Made by a program: the position numbers and the translations under genes. This document shows positions 35,154 to 47,500 of a stretch of 64,000 nucleotides of DNA, one piece after another. Numbering within the stretch: position 1 is the stretch's first letter; every line of letters begins with the position of its first letter. Where the stretch lies: positions 782,656-846,655 of the forward strand of contig CAJJDO010000002.1 in the NCBI GenBank assembly GCA_905183005.1, in the 5' to 3' direction. The stretch comes from Paramecium pentaurelia. Its lineage: Eukaryota; Ciliophora; Oligohymenophorea; Peniculida; Parameciidae. The notes under the pieces were generated by a model. That model did no database searches, was not told where the DNA came from, and saw only the letters and a program-made list of their open reading frames with translations.

Positions 35154-35577
35154 TCAATTTTTTTATTTTTTACTTATATCTCCAATATTACTTTTGACTA
35201 TTTAAAGTAGAGACTTTGTAGAATCAGCAATAGTTGCAAAAGCTGACTCTGCTTCTTTTAAGGTTCTATCACATTTCTCATATTTTTATCTCTTGATTGC
35301 AATTGATTTATTTAATTATTGTAATCTCTAATTCAAGATTTGTACATCTTCTAAAATCTAAGATTTCTCTTCTTCTTTTTCATTGAGTGTATTATCCAAT
35401 ATCAAATATCTAAAAAACTAAAATTTCAAATATTTACTATTGTTTCAAAGCTTTGAGAATATTATTTATTTATGATTCATCTTCAGATATTGTTTCCTCT
35501 TATTCTGGATGATGATATTTTGTTTTATAAGGAGTACTTTATGCAGAAGACTTTGCACCTGATGGTTAAGTGAACAT
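35154..35577 (-). CDS. SSNA1/DIP13-like microtubule and basal-body protein, 131 aa
   Basis: Small coiled-coil protein of centrioles, basal bodies and axonemes. After about 40 disordered residues (MFTQPSGAKSSAQSTPYKTK) a single long helix follows: LKALKQQYLILDNTLNEKEE, then LEDVQILNQRLQQLNKSIAI. The family signature comes next, KYEKCDRTLKEAESAFATIA then DSTKSLLQIVK, matching the R-x-x-F-D-x-T-I-x-E-T-E-x-A-x-x-K-I-x-x-S-S-x-x-L-L pattern of SSNA1. One 28-base intron; 132 codons. In relatives the protein forms fibres and promotes microtubule branching. The start at 35577 gives an N-terminal extension longer than the human protein's. Confidence 0.85.
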
Positions 35578-36403
35578 ATTAAAAAAATAAATTAATTGTT
35601 AATTTGAAAATAAAACTAATAAGAGCATTATTAATTATATATAACAATAAAAATGAATACTAGATAAATTTAGAATGTAAATCAAAAGGTTATATTAAAA
35701 AGAATTGAAAATTTCACAATCTTAGAATTTACAATAAATTGGATAATATTCATTATCTAAGAATATTTGAAGCATTCATGGTTCTTCTTTATAATTGTAT
35801 AGTAATATATTAAATATCATAGAATTTTATATATCTAATATTAAATATTGTCGAAATTCACATCATAGGCTATTCAAAATAAATAATTCCCCATCATTTC
35901 CTATTAATGTAATTATTCTTTCTAAACTAATAGATCTAAGGCCTTTTTATTAATTTTACTGTTAATCAATATTATAGTTTATGGAATTCAATTTAAATTA
36001 ATTCTGCTTTTCCTATAAATCCCCATCTTATTATTAAAAATAAAACTTAGATCTTTAGCAATAATAGGTCACTAGGATCGTCATTAACACATTTAACTTG
36101 AAACATAACATAACTAATGATTGTATTTTGTTTTTTTATCATTCCTATCATTCAAATTTAGCCCTCTCTTTATTAGAGTATAATTTATGAAAAGATTATT
36201 CCAAGTTTGGATTAATTTGATTTTTTGTTAAATAATTAATAGATAAATAAATACCTAAACCAATATATAGAGTATGTAGATACTTATTTAATTAAATTAC
36301 TAATTTTATATGAGATATATTATATATATGATATATCCATAATATATAAATGAACTGAATTAATAAAATGATTTGATTTATTTAATATTTCTCATACTCA
36401 AAT
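35578..36403 (+). other. Spacer with a 155-codon open frame of uncertain status
   Basis: A plus-strand frame runs from ATG 35653 to TGA 36118-36120 without a break. It is rich in Ile, Phe, Gln and Tyr, with two hydrophobic runs (FLLILLLINIIVYGIQF and ILLFLQIPILLLKI). It could be a small membrane protein or chance in AT-rich DNA with a single stop codon. No intron is needed and no family recognised. The remainder, 36121-36403, is AT-rich. Confidence 0.35.
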
Positions 36404-38693
36404 TCATGCTGGACAACCACTGCTACTAGTTGTCATAGCACATAATAACCATGCTGACTTATCATAAACACCAGCAAACACTAAAGAAAAAATTGCACTT
36501 AATTTAATGAGAATATTCAAAGATGGACCAGAAGTATCTTTTAAAGGATCTCCAACTGTATCACCTATAACTGCTGCTTTGTGTTCATCAGTACCTTTAC
36601 CTCTAATAATATCATCTAAAAATATAAACTAAAATTACCAATTTCACATAAATCAGCTTCAATATACTTTTTTGCATTATCCCAAGCTCCTCCAGAATTG
36701 GCTGATGATGTAGCCATACATACTCCAGAAACTAATATACCTGGCAATAATCCAGCGACAGCAGTAGGACCAAGGAATAATCCCAAAATCAATGGTACTA
36801 AAATGACAAGTAATCCTGGAGCAAACATTTCTTAAAGAGAAGATTTAGTTGATATAGCTATGCATCTATCATAATCTGGTTTCTCTGTTCCATCTCTTAT
36901 TCCTGGTTTTTCAGCTAGTTATTTTCTAACTTCTTCAACCATTTCAAATGCTGCTCTTCCAACAGATTTTAATGTGAAAGCAGAAAACCAATAAGGAATC
37001 ATAGCTCCAATTAAGAGTCCTAAAAATATTAAAGGAGAATTGACTCCTAAATCTGTTAATGGATGTTTATTGAGAGAGTTAGAAGCTCTTGTGATAAATG
37101 CACCATACAAGGAGAAAGCAACTAATGCTGCTGATCCAATAGCAAATCCCTTACCAATAGCTGCAGTACAATTACCAGCAGCATCAAGTTAATCTGTTCT
37201 ATGTCTAACATCTTATGGATATCCAACCATTTCTGCAATACCTCCAGCATTATCAGAAACAGGACCATATGCATCAATTGCCAAACCAATAGTTAAAGTT
37301 GATAACATTCCTAAAGCACTTAATGCAACTCCAAACATAGATAATAAAGAATATGAAATAAATGCAGTAAATGCTAATAAGAATACTGGAATAATAGTTG
37401 AAAGATTTCCTAAAGCAATTCCATAAATAATATTAGTAGCTGCTCCAGTTCCACATGCTTAAGCAATTTCTTATACTGGTCTATAAGAATGTGAGGTATA
37501 ATATTCTGTTACAAATCCGATGATGCAACCACTTATGAGTCCTACAACAGTACAAAGCCATGCATGAATGGGTTGTCTATCTACTGGTGACAATCCAAAG
37601 ATTCTTTCTGGTAAAGTTAGATATGCAACATAATAAAGAGCAGGTAACATTAAAAGAGTAGATAGAATCAACTAAACTTTCAATGCATTTGAAACTTAAT
37701 CAAAATCTTCTTTTTGACCTACAAATGCAAAAATAGAGACAATAAAACAGCTATAAATTTAGATAAATTAATTACACAAGAATTCCTGATGCTGAAACTA
37801 ATAATGGATAATAAAATGTTGTTGGATGATAATAAAATGATGGAGATACACTACATACTACTAATGCAGCACAAGTAGCTTCTGCAAATGATCCAAATAA
37901 ATCTGCACCCATTCCAGCAATATCTCCAACATTATCTCCTACATTATCTGCAATAGTTGCTGGATTATTTGGACTATCTTCTTTAAAATTATTTTCAACT
38001 TTTCCAACAAGATCTGCTCCTACATCAGCTGCTTTTGTATAAATTCCTCCACCAACTCTACCAAATAAAGCTATTACTGATCCTCCTAATCCATATCCTG
38101 CTATTGCTTCAAATAATTATTAAAAGTCTCTATAATCTTTTATGAACCAATTTATATAGATTCCCATAAGAATTGTTAAACTTAGTAACGCAAAACTAAC
38201 CAATGCAAAACCCATAACACATCCAGCTCTATATGCTACTGCAAATGCATCTGTCATTTTTGTCTATGCACAGTAGGCACAACGATAGTTGGAGAATGTG
38301 GCTACTCTCATACCAATAAATCCTATTTTTAATGATTATATCTGAACCTGATATGATTGATGTTAGGGCTCCAACTAAAAATGCTACAGTAGTCCAAGCT
38401 TATCCTAAGACTGGCTCAACGATAAAGAAGATTAGTAATGCTAATAATATAATTACAACTCCAATGTATCTATATTCTGCAGCCAAAAATGCAGCTGCTC
38501 CACTTTCTATATGAGAAGCTATTTCTAACAGAAGTTAAGAATGATGATCTTAATAATCATCCTGGAAATTGTTATATTAATTTGGAGTGCCTATCTTTAT
38601 TTGGTTAAGTTTGTATGCGTTATATAATGCCCAAAGTAATCCAATACCTGTTGATACTAGAATTAATATGTTTGATAATTCAAACGATATCAT
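36404..38693 (-). CDS. Membrane H+-translocating pyrophosphatase, K+-dependent type, 738 aa
   Basis: Hydrolyses PPi to pump protons, in ciliates on acidic vacuoles and alveolar-type compartments. It has the expected multi-span pattern and the catalytic motifs GGGIYTKAADVGADLVGKVE, NPATIADNVGDNVGDIAG, DAYGPVSDNAGGIAEM and GDTVGDPLKDTSGPSLNILI. The K+-dependence marker reads GNCTAAIGKGFAIGSAALVA, with Ala where K+-independent enzymes have Lys, which points to type I. The N-terminus is hydrophobic (ISFELSNILILVSTGIGLL). Three introns (25, 25 and 23 bases) give 739 codons, close to plant and apicomplexan enzymes. The C-terminus stops at TSSGCPA. The start is the ATG at 38693. It diverges from the Josephin gene, 40 bases apart. 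Confidence 0.95.
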
Positions 38694-38733
38694 TTTATTT
38701 AAATAAATTTAATTATTTTTATTGATTTCTTAT

Positions 38734-39261
38734 ATGCAATAATCAAAAGAATATGAACATCAAACACAAAATTATCGAAGATGTGGACTTCATGCAGTTA
38801 ATAATTTACTTTAATAAAATAAATATTCCAGAGAAGACTTTGAAAATATTGCAGAAGAAATTAAAAAAGAAACAAACTTATCTCATTATACTTATTTCTT
38901 TGGAAACTATGATTTAAATGTTATTGAAAGAATTTTATTAAAAGAATCATATGAAATAGTATGGATTAGATAGAACCAAGAAATTAATGAAGAACTTATT
39001 GCTGATCCTTAAGTATATGGATTATTGATTAGCCTCATTAAGGAAATATCTTTTATTGAGAAATTATGTAGATGGGATCCTAGACATTGGGTTTCTATAA
39101 GAAAAGTTATTAAGCCTGATAATGAATTAGAGTTTTATTATCATGATTCATCATTGAAAGCTCCTTAAATAAAATAGACTCCTGATATGATTTAAGAATT
39201 AAAAAATCTACAAATGGATAAAGCTAAAGAGAATTATATATTATTAGTGAAAAAAAGATGA
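38734..39261 (+). CDS. Josephin-domain deubiquitinase, 175 aa
   Basis: Cysteine protease of the Josephin (MJD) family, size of Josephin-1/2. The catalytic Gln and Cys appear in QTQNYRRCGLHAVNNLLQ, the catalytic His in RWDPRHWVSIRKV, followed by an acidic/Asn step (ELEFYYHDSSLKAP). There are no ubiquitin-interacting motifs, so it is a minimal Josephin and not ataxin-3. One exon, 176 codons. It lies 40 bases from the divergent H+-PPase start. The fragment between DFENIAEEIKKE and FFGNYDLNVIERIL matches the helical arm that gates the active site. Substrate preference is unknown. Confidence 0.9.
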
Positions 39262-39336
39262 ATCATTCACTTAATTAATTTTATAATATTTTATGAAGCC
39301 AACTTTAGATATTTTAGAATAATAATATAAAAATAT

Positions 39337-40025
39337 TCATTGGAATTGTTAAAATTCATATAAATTTTCTACTTTTTTTTGTATATCCTTTTAGTTCTAT
39401 GTTATAAGTTCAAATTAATTTAATAATTTCTTATTCATTCTTTCTAATAAAGATCCAAAACATTCTTAATATTATGAATAATGTTTTTTTTTATGTTCAT
39501 TAGATTATTTTTGATAATTGGCTACAAACTTAGTCAATTATTTTTAATAGTATTGCATTATATGTTAAATAGTAAGATCTTCATCCTTTACTTCATAAAT
39601 TGATTCCTAAATTTCTTAATATTTGTGTTATTCTTTATATTCTCTTAATTTTTCATTGATCTAATGAAGACTTTCTTAATAGATATTTGATTTTTCTGTA
39701 CTCTATTTTAAATGGATATTAAATACAATTTATCTTTTAAGAATGTAATTGGAAGCATCAATATTTGCATTTTAAACTTCTAATACAAGTTCTATATTTT
39801 TGGTTTGACATAGATTTACTTAACAATTAATAATATAATACCAGCACCTTATAATGAATCATCATCTACAATTATGACAGGATTACTATCATCATCATCA
39901 TCCTTATAGATTATTTAATACATTGATTGAAGTTCATATGCAAATCTTGTTTCAATAATCTCAATCAAACTATTGAAATCAATATTGCCAACTTTTATTT
40001 CTTATCCCTTATAAATGATTAACAT
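39337..40025 (-). CDS. PB1-domain coiled-coil protein, 221 aa
   Basis: The N-terminal 75 residues fit a PB1 domain: a start strand (MLIIYKGQEIKVGNIDF), a helix SLIEIIETRFAYELQ, then the OPCA-like acidic loop YKDDDDDSNPVIIVDDDSLQ. PB1 domains pair head to tail; the acidic OPCA face here should bind a basic partner, and no clear basic Lys cluster is seen (type I). The rest is a coiled coil (IYQESLHQINEKLREYKEQ, LTKFVANYQKQSNEHKKK). One 23-base intron ends AAG; 222 codons. Its start is only 14 bases from the divergent gene at 40040. It converges with the Josephin gene, 75 bases apart. Confidence 0.7.
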
Positions 40026-40039
40026 AATTTAATTAAAAA

Positions 40040-40810
40040 ATGGATGAGGACAGACCAAAAACATCTTCATTTTCATTCTCCAGATTTGGTCGGAGATTAG
40101 ATTAAAGAAAAACAACTGGAACTAGATTCTATCCATAAAATGTTGTTGCAGTTCCACCAATTAAATTGGAAAAAAAAATAACTTAAAAAGGGGATTGGTT
40201 ATTCAGAAGAATAGATAGATCATAAGGATCCATCTATTCTTAATAATAATAAGTAACTTAAGCAGAAAGAGATTACAAGCCTCATTTTGATATTATAGAA
40301 AAACATATTCCAACAATAAGTTTTGAAAAGCAAACAAAAAGAAGATCTATGAGTTTGTCAAATAATTAATAGGATATTTCAAATGTTAAGATACCTCCTC
40401 CAAAAGTGAAGATGATGATTCCATTTGAAAAATAAGAAGGAAGAAAGGATATGTAAAGAAATACAGTTGATAAATTTTATTAACCAATGGATCAATAGAA
40501 AAATAACAATGCTCATTCTTTTGAATCATATTCAGCAAGAAAACCATTAGTAGAAAAGGATGCAATGCCAGATTATGAGATTTAAAAGAGTTTTAACTAC
40601 GTAAAATCAAGAAGATAAACAGCAGTTGATTTTGGTAAGTCATCTTAATAAAAGGAACATTTACCTATAACATGTTTATTAGATTATGATGTTAAATTAA
40701 GCCAAAAAATAAGAACAATCTTATTTAATAAGTAGATTCCCAGAGAGAAAAAAGCTTAGAATGAAATGTTCATTAAATTATTTCAACGGTTACAAGCCAA
40801 AGTTAATTGA
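40040..40810 (+). CDS. Uncharacterised basic, Ser/Gln-rich protein, 256 aa
   Basis: 257 codons in one exon. The N-terminus has SFSFSRFGRRLDQRKTTG; later parts hold many basic and Ser residues (KQTKRRSMSLSNNQQDI, KIPPPKVKMMIPFEKQ, YVKSRRQTAVDF). RRSMS and RRQTAV look like kinase sites of the basophilic type. A more ordered C-terminus ends FIKLFQRLQAKVN. Largely disordered by composition. No family recognised. A real gene by length and codon balance, and its start lies within a 14-base divergent spacer. Phosphorylation is inferred from motif shape only. Confidence 0.6.
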
Positions 40811-41021
40811 TTCAATCAAATTTTTACTATCCTTCATATCATATGTAACAATATAAAGAGTCTAGAACTAGTAACTTATGTAATTAATTTATTTTCTTTA
40901 AATAATTGGTTGTTTTATATATTTATTATTCTAATGAATAAGAGATATATTTTGATTATATTATAAATTTATTTAGTATTTATAGTTACGCACTAACTCA
41001 AAAAATGACTCATTAATATAA

Positions 41022-42217
41022 ATGAGTGAAAAGAAAGCAGCGGGAGGACTACAAGGTATAGTTGCTGGATAATCTGCTATTTCCACAGTTGGAGTAGGTG
41101 GCATAGGGTTAAATTACAGAGGTTATGATATTAATGTAAGATATAAGTTTAGAAAATTTTAGGATCTTGCATATAAATGTAGTTTTGAAGAAGTGACTTA
41201 TTTGTTATTAAAAGGTCATTTACCTAATTAGTAATAACTTAATGAATTGAAAACTCTTATATAGTAGAAGAGATAAATTCCATGCAAATTAAAATAGATT
41301 TTGGAGACTTTACCTAAAGAATCCCATCCTATGGATATTATGAGAACAGTAGCATCTATTGTAGGTATTTTGGAACCAGAAACAAAATCTGGTTAAGAAT
41401 ACGAAATAAGTATAAGGCTAATTTCATTATTTGGTCCAGCTTTGTTGTATTGGTATCATTATAGCAATACAGGAATCAAAATAAATGAGAATACAGGAAA
41501 AGATTCAATTGCAGAAAACTTTCTTAAATTATATCATTTAAAGAGTGAAATTGATCCTTTGGTTATTAAAACATTTGATGTTTCATTAATATTATATGCA
41601 GAACATGATTTTGCTGCATCTACTTTTGCTGCACGTGTTACTGTAAGTACACTATCAGATTTTTATTCTGGAATTACTACTGCTATAGGAACTTTAAGAG
41701 GACCTCTTCATGGAGGAGCTAATGAAGCAGCTATGCAATATTTGGAACCTCTAAGAAGTATACCATAAGCAGATCAATTCTTAAATAGTAGATACTAAAG
41801 TAAATAATTGATTATGGGTTTTGGACATCGAGTCTATAAAATGGAAGATCCTCGATCTCCAATTATTAAAGATTTTTCATTATAATTAAGTAAGACTGCA
41901 AATGGAGATCCTACTCTATTGGCTGTTTCATAACATATAGAAAAACGAATGATTGAGGAGAAAAAGATTTATCCGAATCTTGACTTTTATAGTGCTAGTG
42001 CATATAAACAATGTGGGTATAATATAAATATAACATATTTAGAGTGCCTACTCCTATGTTCACTGCAATCTTTGTGATCTCTAGAATGACAGGATGGGGT
42101 GGACATATTATTGAATAAAGAAGTAATAACAAATTGATGAGACCTGTTTCAGAATACACTGGACCTGCTAAAAAATAATTTGTACCTATAGAAATGAGAA
42201 ATAAAGCTAATTTATGA
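41022..42217 (+). CDS. Citrate/2-methylcitrate synthase (PrpC-like), 380 aa
   Basis: Condenses oxaloacetate with acetyl- or propionyl-CoA. The start GLQGIVAGQSAISTVGVGG and NYRGYDINDLA resemble bacterial-type and methylcitrate synthases rather than the classical mitochondrial enzyme. Catalytic motifs: HDFAASTFAARVTVSTLSD, RGPLHGGANEAAM (His of the active site), MGFGHRVYKMEDPRSPII and SRMTGWGGHIIEQRSNNKLM followed by RPVSEYTGP. Length suits the short type (about 380). No clear mitochondrial presequence precedes the domain, which starts near residue 6. Introns at 41136-41162 (27 bases) and 42017-42042 (26 bases) give 381 codons. Whether it prefers propionyl-CoA cannot be told from sequence. BCKDH E1-alpha, whose pathway yields propionyl-CoA, is also in this window, 20 kb away. 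Confidence 0.88.
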
Positions 42218-42412
42218 TAATTTATTATTAAAATAAATATTTTGATGTAATTATAACAGGTAAATTTTTATTTTTTTTTTTGATTCTTAAAATTCAAATA
42301 TATTTTTGATCAATTAAATAGATGATCCATTAAATTAGATGATCCATTAAATTAAGATAATCATTTACATATATGTTATAATAAGTTGAAAATCATTGTT
42401 TTTTTTTAACTA

Positions 42413-42847
42413 TCATTTAATGTAATCTACTTAAATTCTATATTTATTTTACTTTAGTAATTTATCTTATTATATGGCTTTTTAAATTTTTACTTGATCT
42501 TTATTAAGAATATAATCTCTATTGTTTAATAATATCAATATCTCTAAGTCGGATGATTAATGTGTTAATCTATCATAATTTTTGGTTTTTGATTTTTTAA
42601 TTTTCTTCAAACAAAAAGTGGATTGATTTAAGAATTTATGAATTAGGAAATATAAATTAAATGATTCTTTATAGATTAATTTCCTATTTTTAATGAATGT
42701 AAAAAAGTATAATTGATCTTACTTAGAATTTTATTTAACTGTAGCTGTTGTTTTTCTAATTTATAAGGATTTTTAATAGAAGAAATGAGTTTACTATTTG
42801 ATCAGAAATATTATGAATAATCTTAATGTATTGAGTTAATAATTCAT
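42413..42847 (-). CDS. Possible small hypothetical protein, 144 aa
   Basis: One open frame of 145 codons, no intron. Its second half reads as natural protein (KSKTKNYDRLTHQSSDLEIL, LLNNRDYILNKDQVKIQKA); the first half is Ile/Phe/Gln-rich. No family recognised. The ATG at 42847 is 23 bases from the divergent Rab start, which would be tight, so the true start may lie inside. A short tandem repeat of 20 bases (gatgatccattaaattaga, two copies) lies just beyond its stop near 42322-42358. Confidence 0.4.
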
Positions 42848-42870
42848 GTTTGTATTGATTTTATAAATAT

Positions 42871-43629
42871 ATGATAAAAATTGATTTAATTGTTATTGGT
42901 AATCTAGGTAATTGATATATACAAGATTATTAGGGTCTGGCAAAACAAGTCTTATATAGAGATTCATTGACTGTAAGATTTATCCTATAATTCAGAGGAT
43001 GCTCCATTTTAACATAATTATCTTCCAACACTTGGATTAAATTTAGTAAAGAAAGAATTCGTCCATTAAGGATAGTAAATCAAATTATGCATTTGGGATA
43101 CAGCTGGATAGGATAAATATTTTAGTCTCACAAAAAGTAGGTCTATTTTATAAATATGAAGGTTATTTTTAAAGAGCAGATGGAGTCATTATGGTATTTG
43201 ACATTGCAGATAAAGACAGTTTCAATCGTATAAGCGATTATTGGATTAAACAAGTCTAAGAATGTTCAAAAGCAAATGCTTAATCCATTCTGGTTGGCAA
43301 TAAAATAGATTTGTGCGAAGTACAAAATGCCACATAATTAGAAACGATAAGTCAAATTCCTTGAAGCTTAGGAATTCTCATAGAAATACAAACTACCTTA
43401 TTTCGAAGTCAGGTTTCTTTTCATAATTAAGGAAGTGCAAAGACTGGAGATGGAGTGCAAGAGGCATTTAACTTTCTATCACGAAAATGTACAGAATGCA
43501 TAGAAACAGAAGTGAACGAAGTGCAACATTTATAAATAGATTCTGAAAATAAATCAAAAGGATTTTAAGGATGTGTTAATACAATTATGGTATTTATGCT
43601 ATTTATAATAGAGCATTTGGAAGAAATGA
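42871..43629 (+). CDS. Rab-family small GTPase, 205 aa
   Basis: Membrane-traffic GTPase. Nucleotide-binding motifs: P-loop GNLGSGKTSLIQRF, switch I Thr in LPTLGLN, switch II WDTAGQDKYFSLTKSYF, then ADGVIMVFDI, VGNKIDL and VSAKTGDGV. The P-loop starts at residue 9, and the Gln of DTAGQ is present, so GTP hydrolysis should be normal. Six introns (26, 23, 25, 22, 23 and 22 bases) give 206 codons, and three of them end CAG, AAG or AAG. The C-terminus (GCVNTIMSIWKK) has a single Cys not at the very end, so geranylgeranylation is doubtful with this last exon; another last exon is possible. Which Rab class it belongs to cannot be told. Confidence 0.87.
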
Positions 43630-43684
43630 TTAATGATTAATTATTTTAAATATTATTATTATATTACAGTTTTACATTAAAAAA

Positions 43685-44491
43685 ATGTCAATGAAAAAAA
43701 CACCTAATCAATCATCAGGTATTTCTTTTTAATAATTCTATTTTAAAAGGTCCTAAATTTATAAAAGATGTTACAAATAAATCTAGATCTGAACATAATC
43801 AATCTTTTGATGCATCCTATAGCAAGAATTATGCTCCTACTTTCAGTAATTAAAGCAGACTTAAAAGCTATAGTCAATAAGCAAATTTTTTGGATGATTT
43901 AGAAGAAGAATAATATCCAAATTAAATTAATGTTGCAATTCAAAAAAGACCATTTGAATTAGCATTATAGAATGAACTTCAAAAAATGTTATCTAAAATC
44001 ATTGCAGGATAACATCTATCAATTGATGATTGTTAATCTATTATTAGAGTAATTGATGAATGTATTTAAGAGAGTTTACAAACTTTGAGATTAAAAGATG
44101 CAGAAGTATAACTATATTATAATTATTATAGGTTTAAAATATCAAATAAACATATGAATTAAAAATACATTAATAAGAAAATACTATTTTGGCTTTGGAA
44201 AATGAAGTTTAAGAACTTAAACATATGATTACATTAAATCCAAACGATTCAATTAATTTCAAATTGTAATAATTAGAACAGGAAAATGAAATGCTTAAAT
44301 TATAGAATTAACAAGCCATTAAATTAGCTGTCTAAGGAAGAAATAAGAAATAAGAAAAAGAACTTTATGATGCCATGAATAGTAGTAAATCAAAATAAAA
44401 AGCTTAAGTTAATAATTATTCAATTTTGCTAAACTAGCAATATAATAAAATTTATTAACAAGATAAGAAGATTAAATCATAGTTATTTTGA
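43685..44491 (+). CDS. Coiled-coil protein of unknown function, 249 aa
   Basis: N-terminal 100 residues are Ser/Asn/Gln-rich (SRSEHNQSFDASYSKNYAP). The remainder is a coiled coil: LALQNELQKMLSKIIAGQ, QTYELKIHQQENTILALEN, LQQLEQENEMLKLQNQQAI. Introns of 31 (ending AAG) and 26 bases give 250 codons. ATGs at 43685 and 43691 both fit; I chose the first. It converges with the USP gene, whose end lies 21 bases away. No family recognised; the layout is common among ciliate cortical and basal-body proteins, but this is not evidence of function. Confidence 0.6.
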
Positions 44492-44512
44492 TTCTTATTA
44501 TTTTTCATATAT

Positions 44513-47500
44513 TCAATTAATTTTAGTACGAGTCAATTAATTTGAGTAAAAATTCTTAGATTTTTATGATCTTGAATTTTGATTCAATCTTTAACTCTAA
44601 TATTCAACCATTTAAGCAGGTTATTCATAAGATTAGTTTTCATCAGAATCAATATCTAATGGAGTCGTTTTTTATAATTACCTAAATTAGTGCTAATTTC
44701 ATGACTATCAAGCATATCGTTCATTTCTCTTATAAATAGATTTACAGAATCTTCTGTTCCCATAATACGGTCTTACATCTCCTAATTCTCATTTTCTATA
44801 TTTCTTAACTTTAATATTAAGTAGATTTACTTTTGAATCCAATGTTTTATTAACTGAATTTCTCCTTAATTCATTTTCTAATTATGATAATATTTAATCC
44901 TTTTGTTTTATTTTCTATTGAAGATCCTATTCTTTTAATTTTTAATTTGTTATATTCTCCATTATTTCTTATTCTTTTATTTACAAATTTTTTATTTCTG
45001 TTTCTTTAGAAGCTATTACCTATAAAAAGGATTTTCTAATTTTTTCATTTTTGTTTTTAGAAAATTAAAGTCTAACTTTAAGGAATGCAAAATGAATATT
45101 CCTTTTTTATTTTTTTTGAATTATTGCTCCTATTTACTTATATTTTAATGCAATCTATGTAAAAAGTACTTTAAAATGATTAGCACTATATTTATTAGAT
45201 TGCTTTAGTTTTCTAAATGCATAAAACTTCTATTAGTTTCCTCTACAATAATCAGTTAGAATTACTTTAATTTTATTATCAATGCTAACTTTCTCATTGA
45301 TATTTCCATCTTTAAGAATACTAATTAATATTTTGCCATCATATTAAGAGTTTCAGTATGAATAACTTGTTCTCTTAATTTATTTTTTTACTAATCTAAT
45401 TCATCAGATGACATTTTATATTTTTAATAATATCAATATAGTTTTTTGTCAAAATATAGTGGCATTTCTTATTCTAATCGAACTTTTTAAGGAATGATTT
45501 CACTTGATTTTAATATTTTATTAACAAAACCAATCCATAACTAATAAAAATATTATTAATAGTTTTACTTATGTATTTTATTCTAATTCATCAAATCTCT
45601 GAATTACATCTGAAAGATCTTTTATTTTGTTTTAATTCATCTAAAGAATTGAATCAGGAACTAGAATACTAGGTTAAGTAACAATAGTTTTTTATTGTAA
45701 ATTTTGTTTCTTACTCAATTCCTCTAATTCATCTATTATACTCTTCATATTTTCTCTAAGTTATTAAGTAATGATTGCTTAAATAAATTAACTATAAATT
45801 AATTATTTTATTATTCATTACCTAGATTTTATAGTTTCAAATATAAATTATGTTAATTATTTTCCTTCTTATAATTTATTTTTTTGAATCAATAATTCAC
45901 ATAAGAAACATCCTTATAATAATATTGCTTAAAAAAGAATAGTCAAATATTCAAAAGCAGAATTATCTAAGTTTTTCAATTATAAACAATATTTTTGAAA
46001 TTGAGTGATAACTTATTGAAAATTAATTGATGTTATTAATGTAGGAACTTAAAAATTAGAAATTATATTATTTATGAATAGGTATTTTGAATAATCTTAT
46101 GAGAACATCTAATCAAAATTTTATGGAAATATTCCTGAATTAGAAATAAAGTATTTTTTATATTCATTGATTTGTTAAGGATATTTTAAAGTTGGATTTA
46201 ATAATTTTAATTCTTCCTATAAATAATTTATAAATTAAATACATCTAAAATAGTATATCTAATAAAATAATGTCTATTTGGATTTCCTTATAGAAATTCT
46301 TCAAAATATTAATATTTAATTAAAGCTTTGCTTATTTAACTTTTTGGATAAATTATTTTATGTTCTGCAGCTCTTTATAATATTCGAGATTTTATCTATA
46401 ATATTTTTTATTTATCAATAAGCATTAAAATTTCTTAATTTTTCTGTTCAATAAATTTCTCTAATTCATTACCTAATGGAATCAATTTATTTTAATTTAT
46501 TTATTCACAATGTTCATAGATTAAACCAGATACATTAGTGTTTTTATTAGTTTTTCCTTAAGCTTCAGCAAATACTACTGGAAATTCTACTTATGTAACA
46601 ACTCTATCATTAAACTTCCACCAATATTTTCCATCAAAAATAAAACAATAATAATGACCACTTACAGCAGTACCAGAATGAATTAATAGAGCTGTTAATT
46701 AATAGATAGTTTTCTTTGCTTCTATTACTCGTTTTTTTTATTCTTCTATTTTTATAAATTCCATTTATAATTATTATTTTTTATCTTTAAAAGCTTCTTA
46801 ATATAAAGACAATTATTTAGCCATTTCAATATGACTTTAAAGATTTGGTTATGGATCAATGATAAATTATTCATTTGGCTATTTTGTAAATAGTTTGATT
46901 AAATTTTCAAATTATATCTCTGATTAATGATCTCCACATTATTCCAATTTTTATAAGATTTCTTATTCTTTTTTTAGTAACTCTTACATTTCTTTAGATT
47001 AATTAATTGAATCATCTTATATGAATTAACTAACATCAATAGTCTAAATAATATAGATATATAATTACTGAGGGAAATGTAAAAACTTTATTATTTTTAA
47101 TAAGTTGATTTTAATTAGAATCATAAAGTACTCTATTTATATAAAACTATAAAATCTTTGGTACTGTTTTAATGTTCTAATGAATTAAAGCTTTGGTAAA
47201 AACCTTTTCTGAAATTTCATAGTCATCTATAAATAGAATTCTAGATGATGTAAATGCTTTTAATAGATTTTCTTCATTTGCTTCTATAGTAATAGAGCTA
47301 TATTAAGTTGGAGTAGTTTTGATAACTTTATTATTAACAATTATGTTTTCTTCTGATTAACCATAAAATATAGATTTAAATTCTTAAATTACTTGATCAT
47401 TGTTTAGATCCAATAAAGAATTTTCTATTACATCTAAAAACATCAGTTATAATTCATTATAATCATTTTATTCACCTTTAATAGTCAAAATATCTAGAAG

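Noticed and set aside
38332..38514. Plus-strand 60-codon frame
   Set aside because: Shadow of the H+-pyrophosphatase gene on the other strand.
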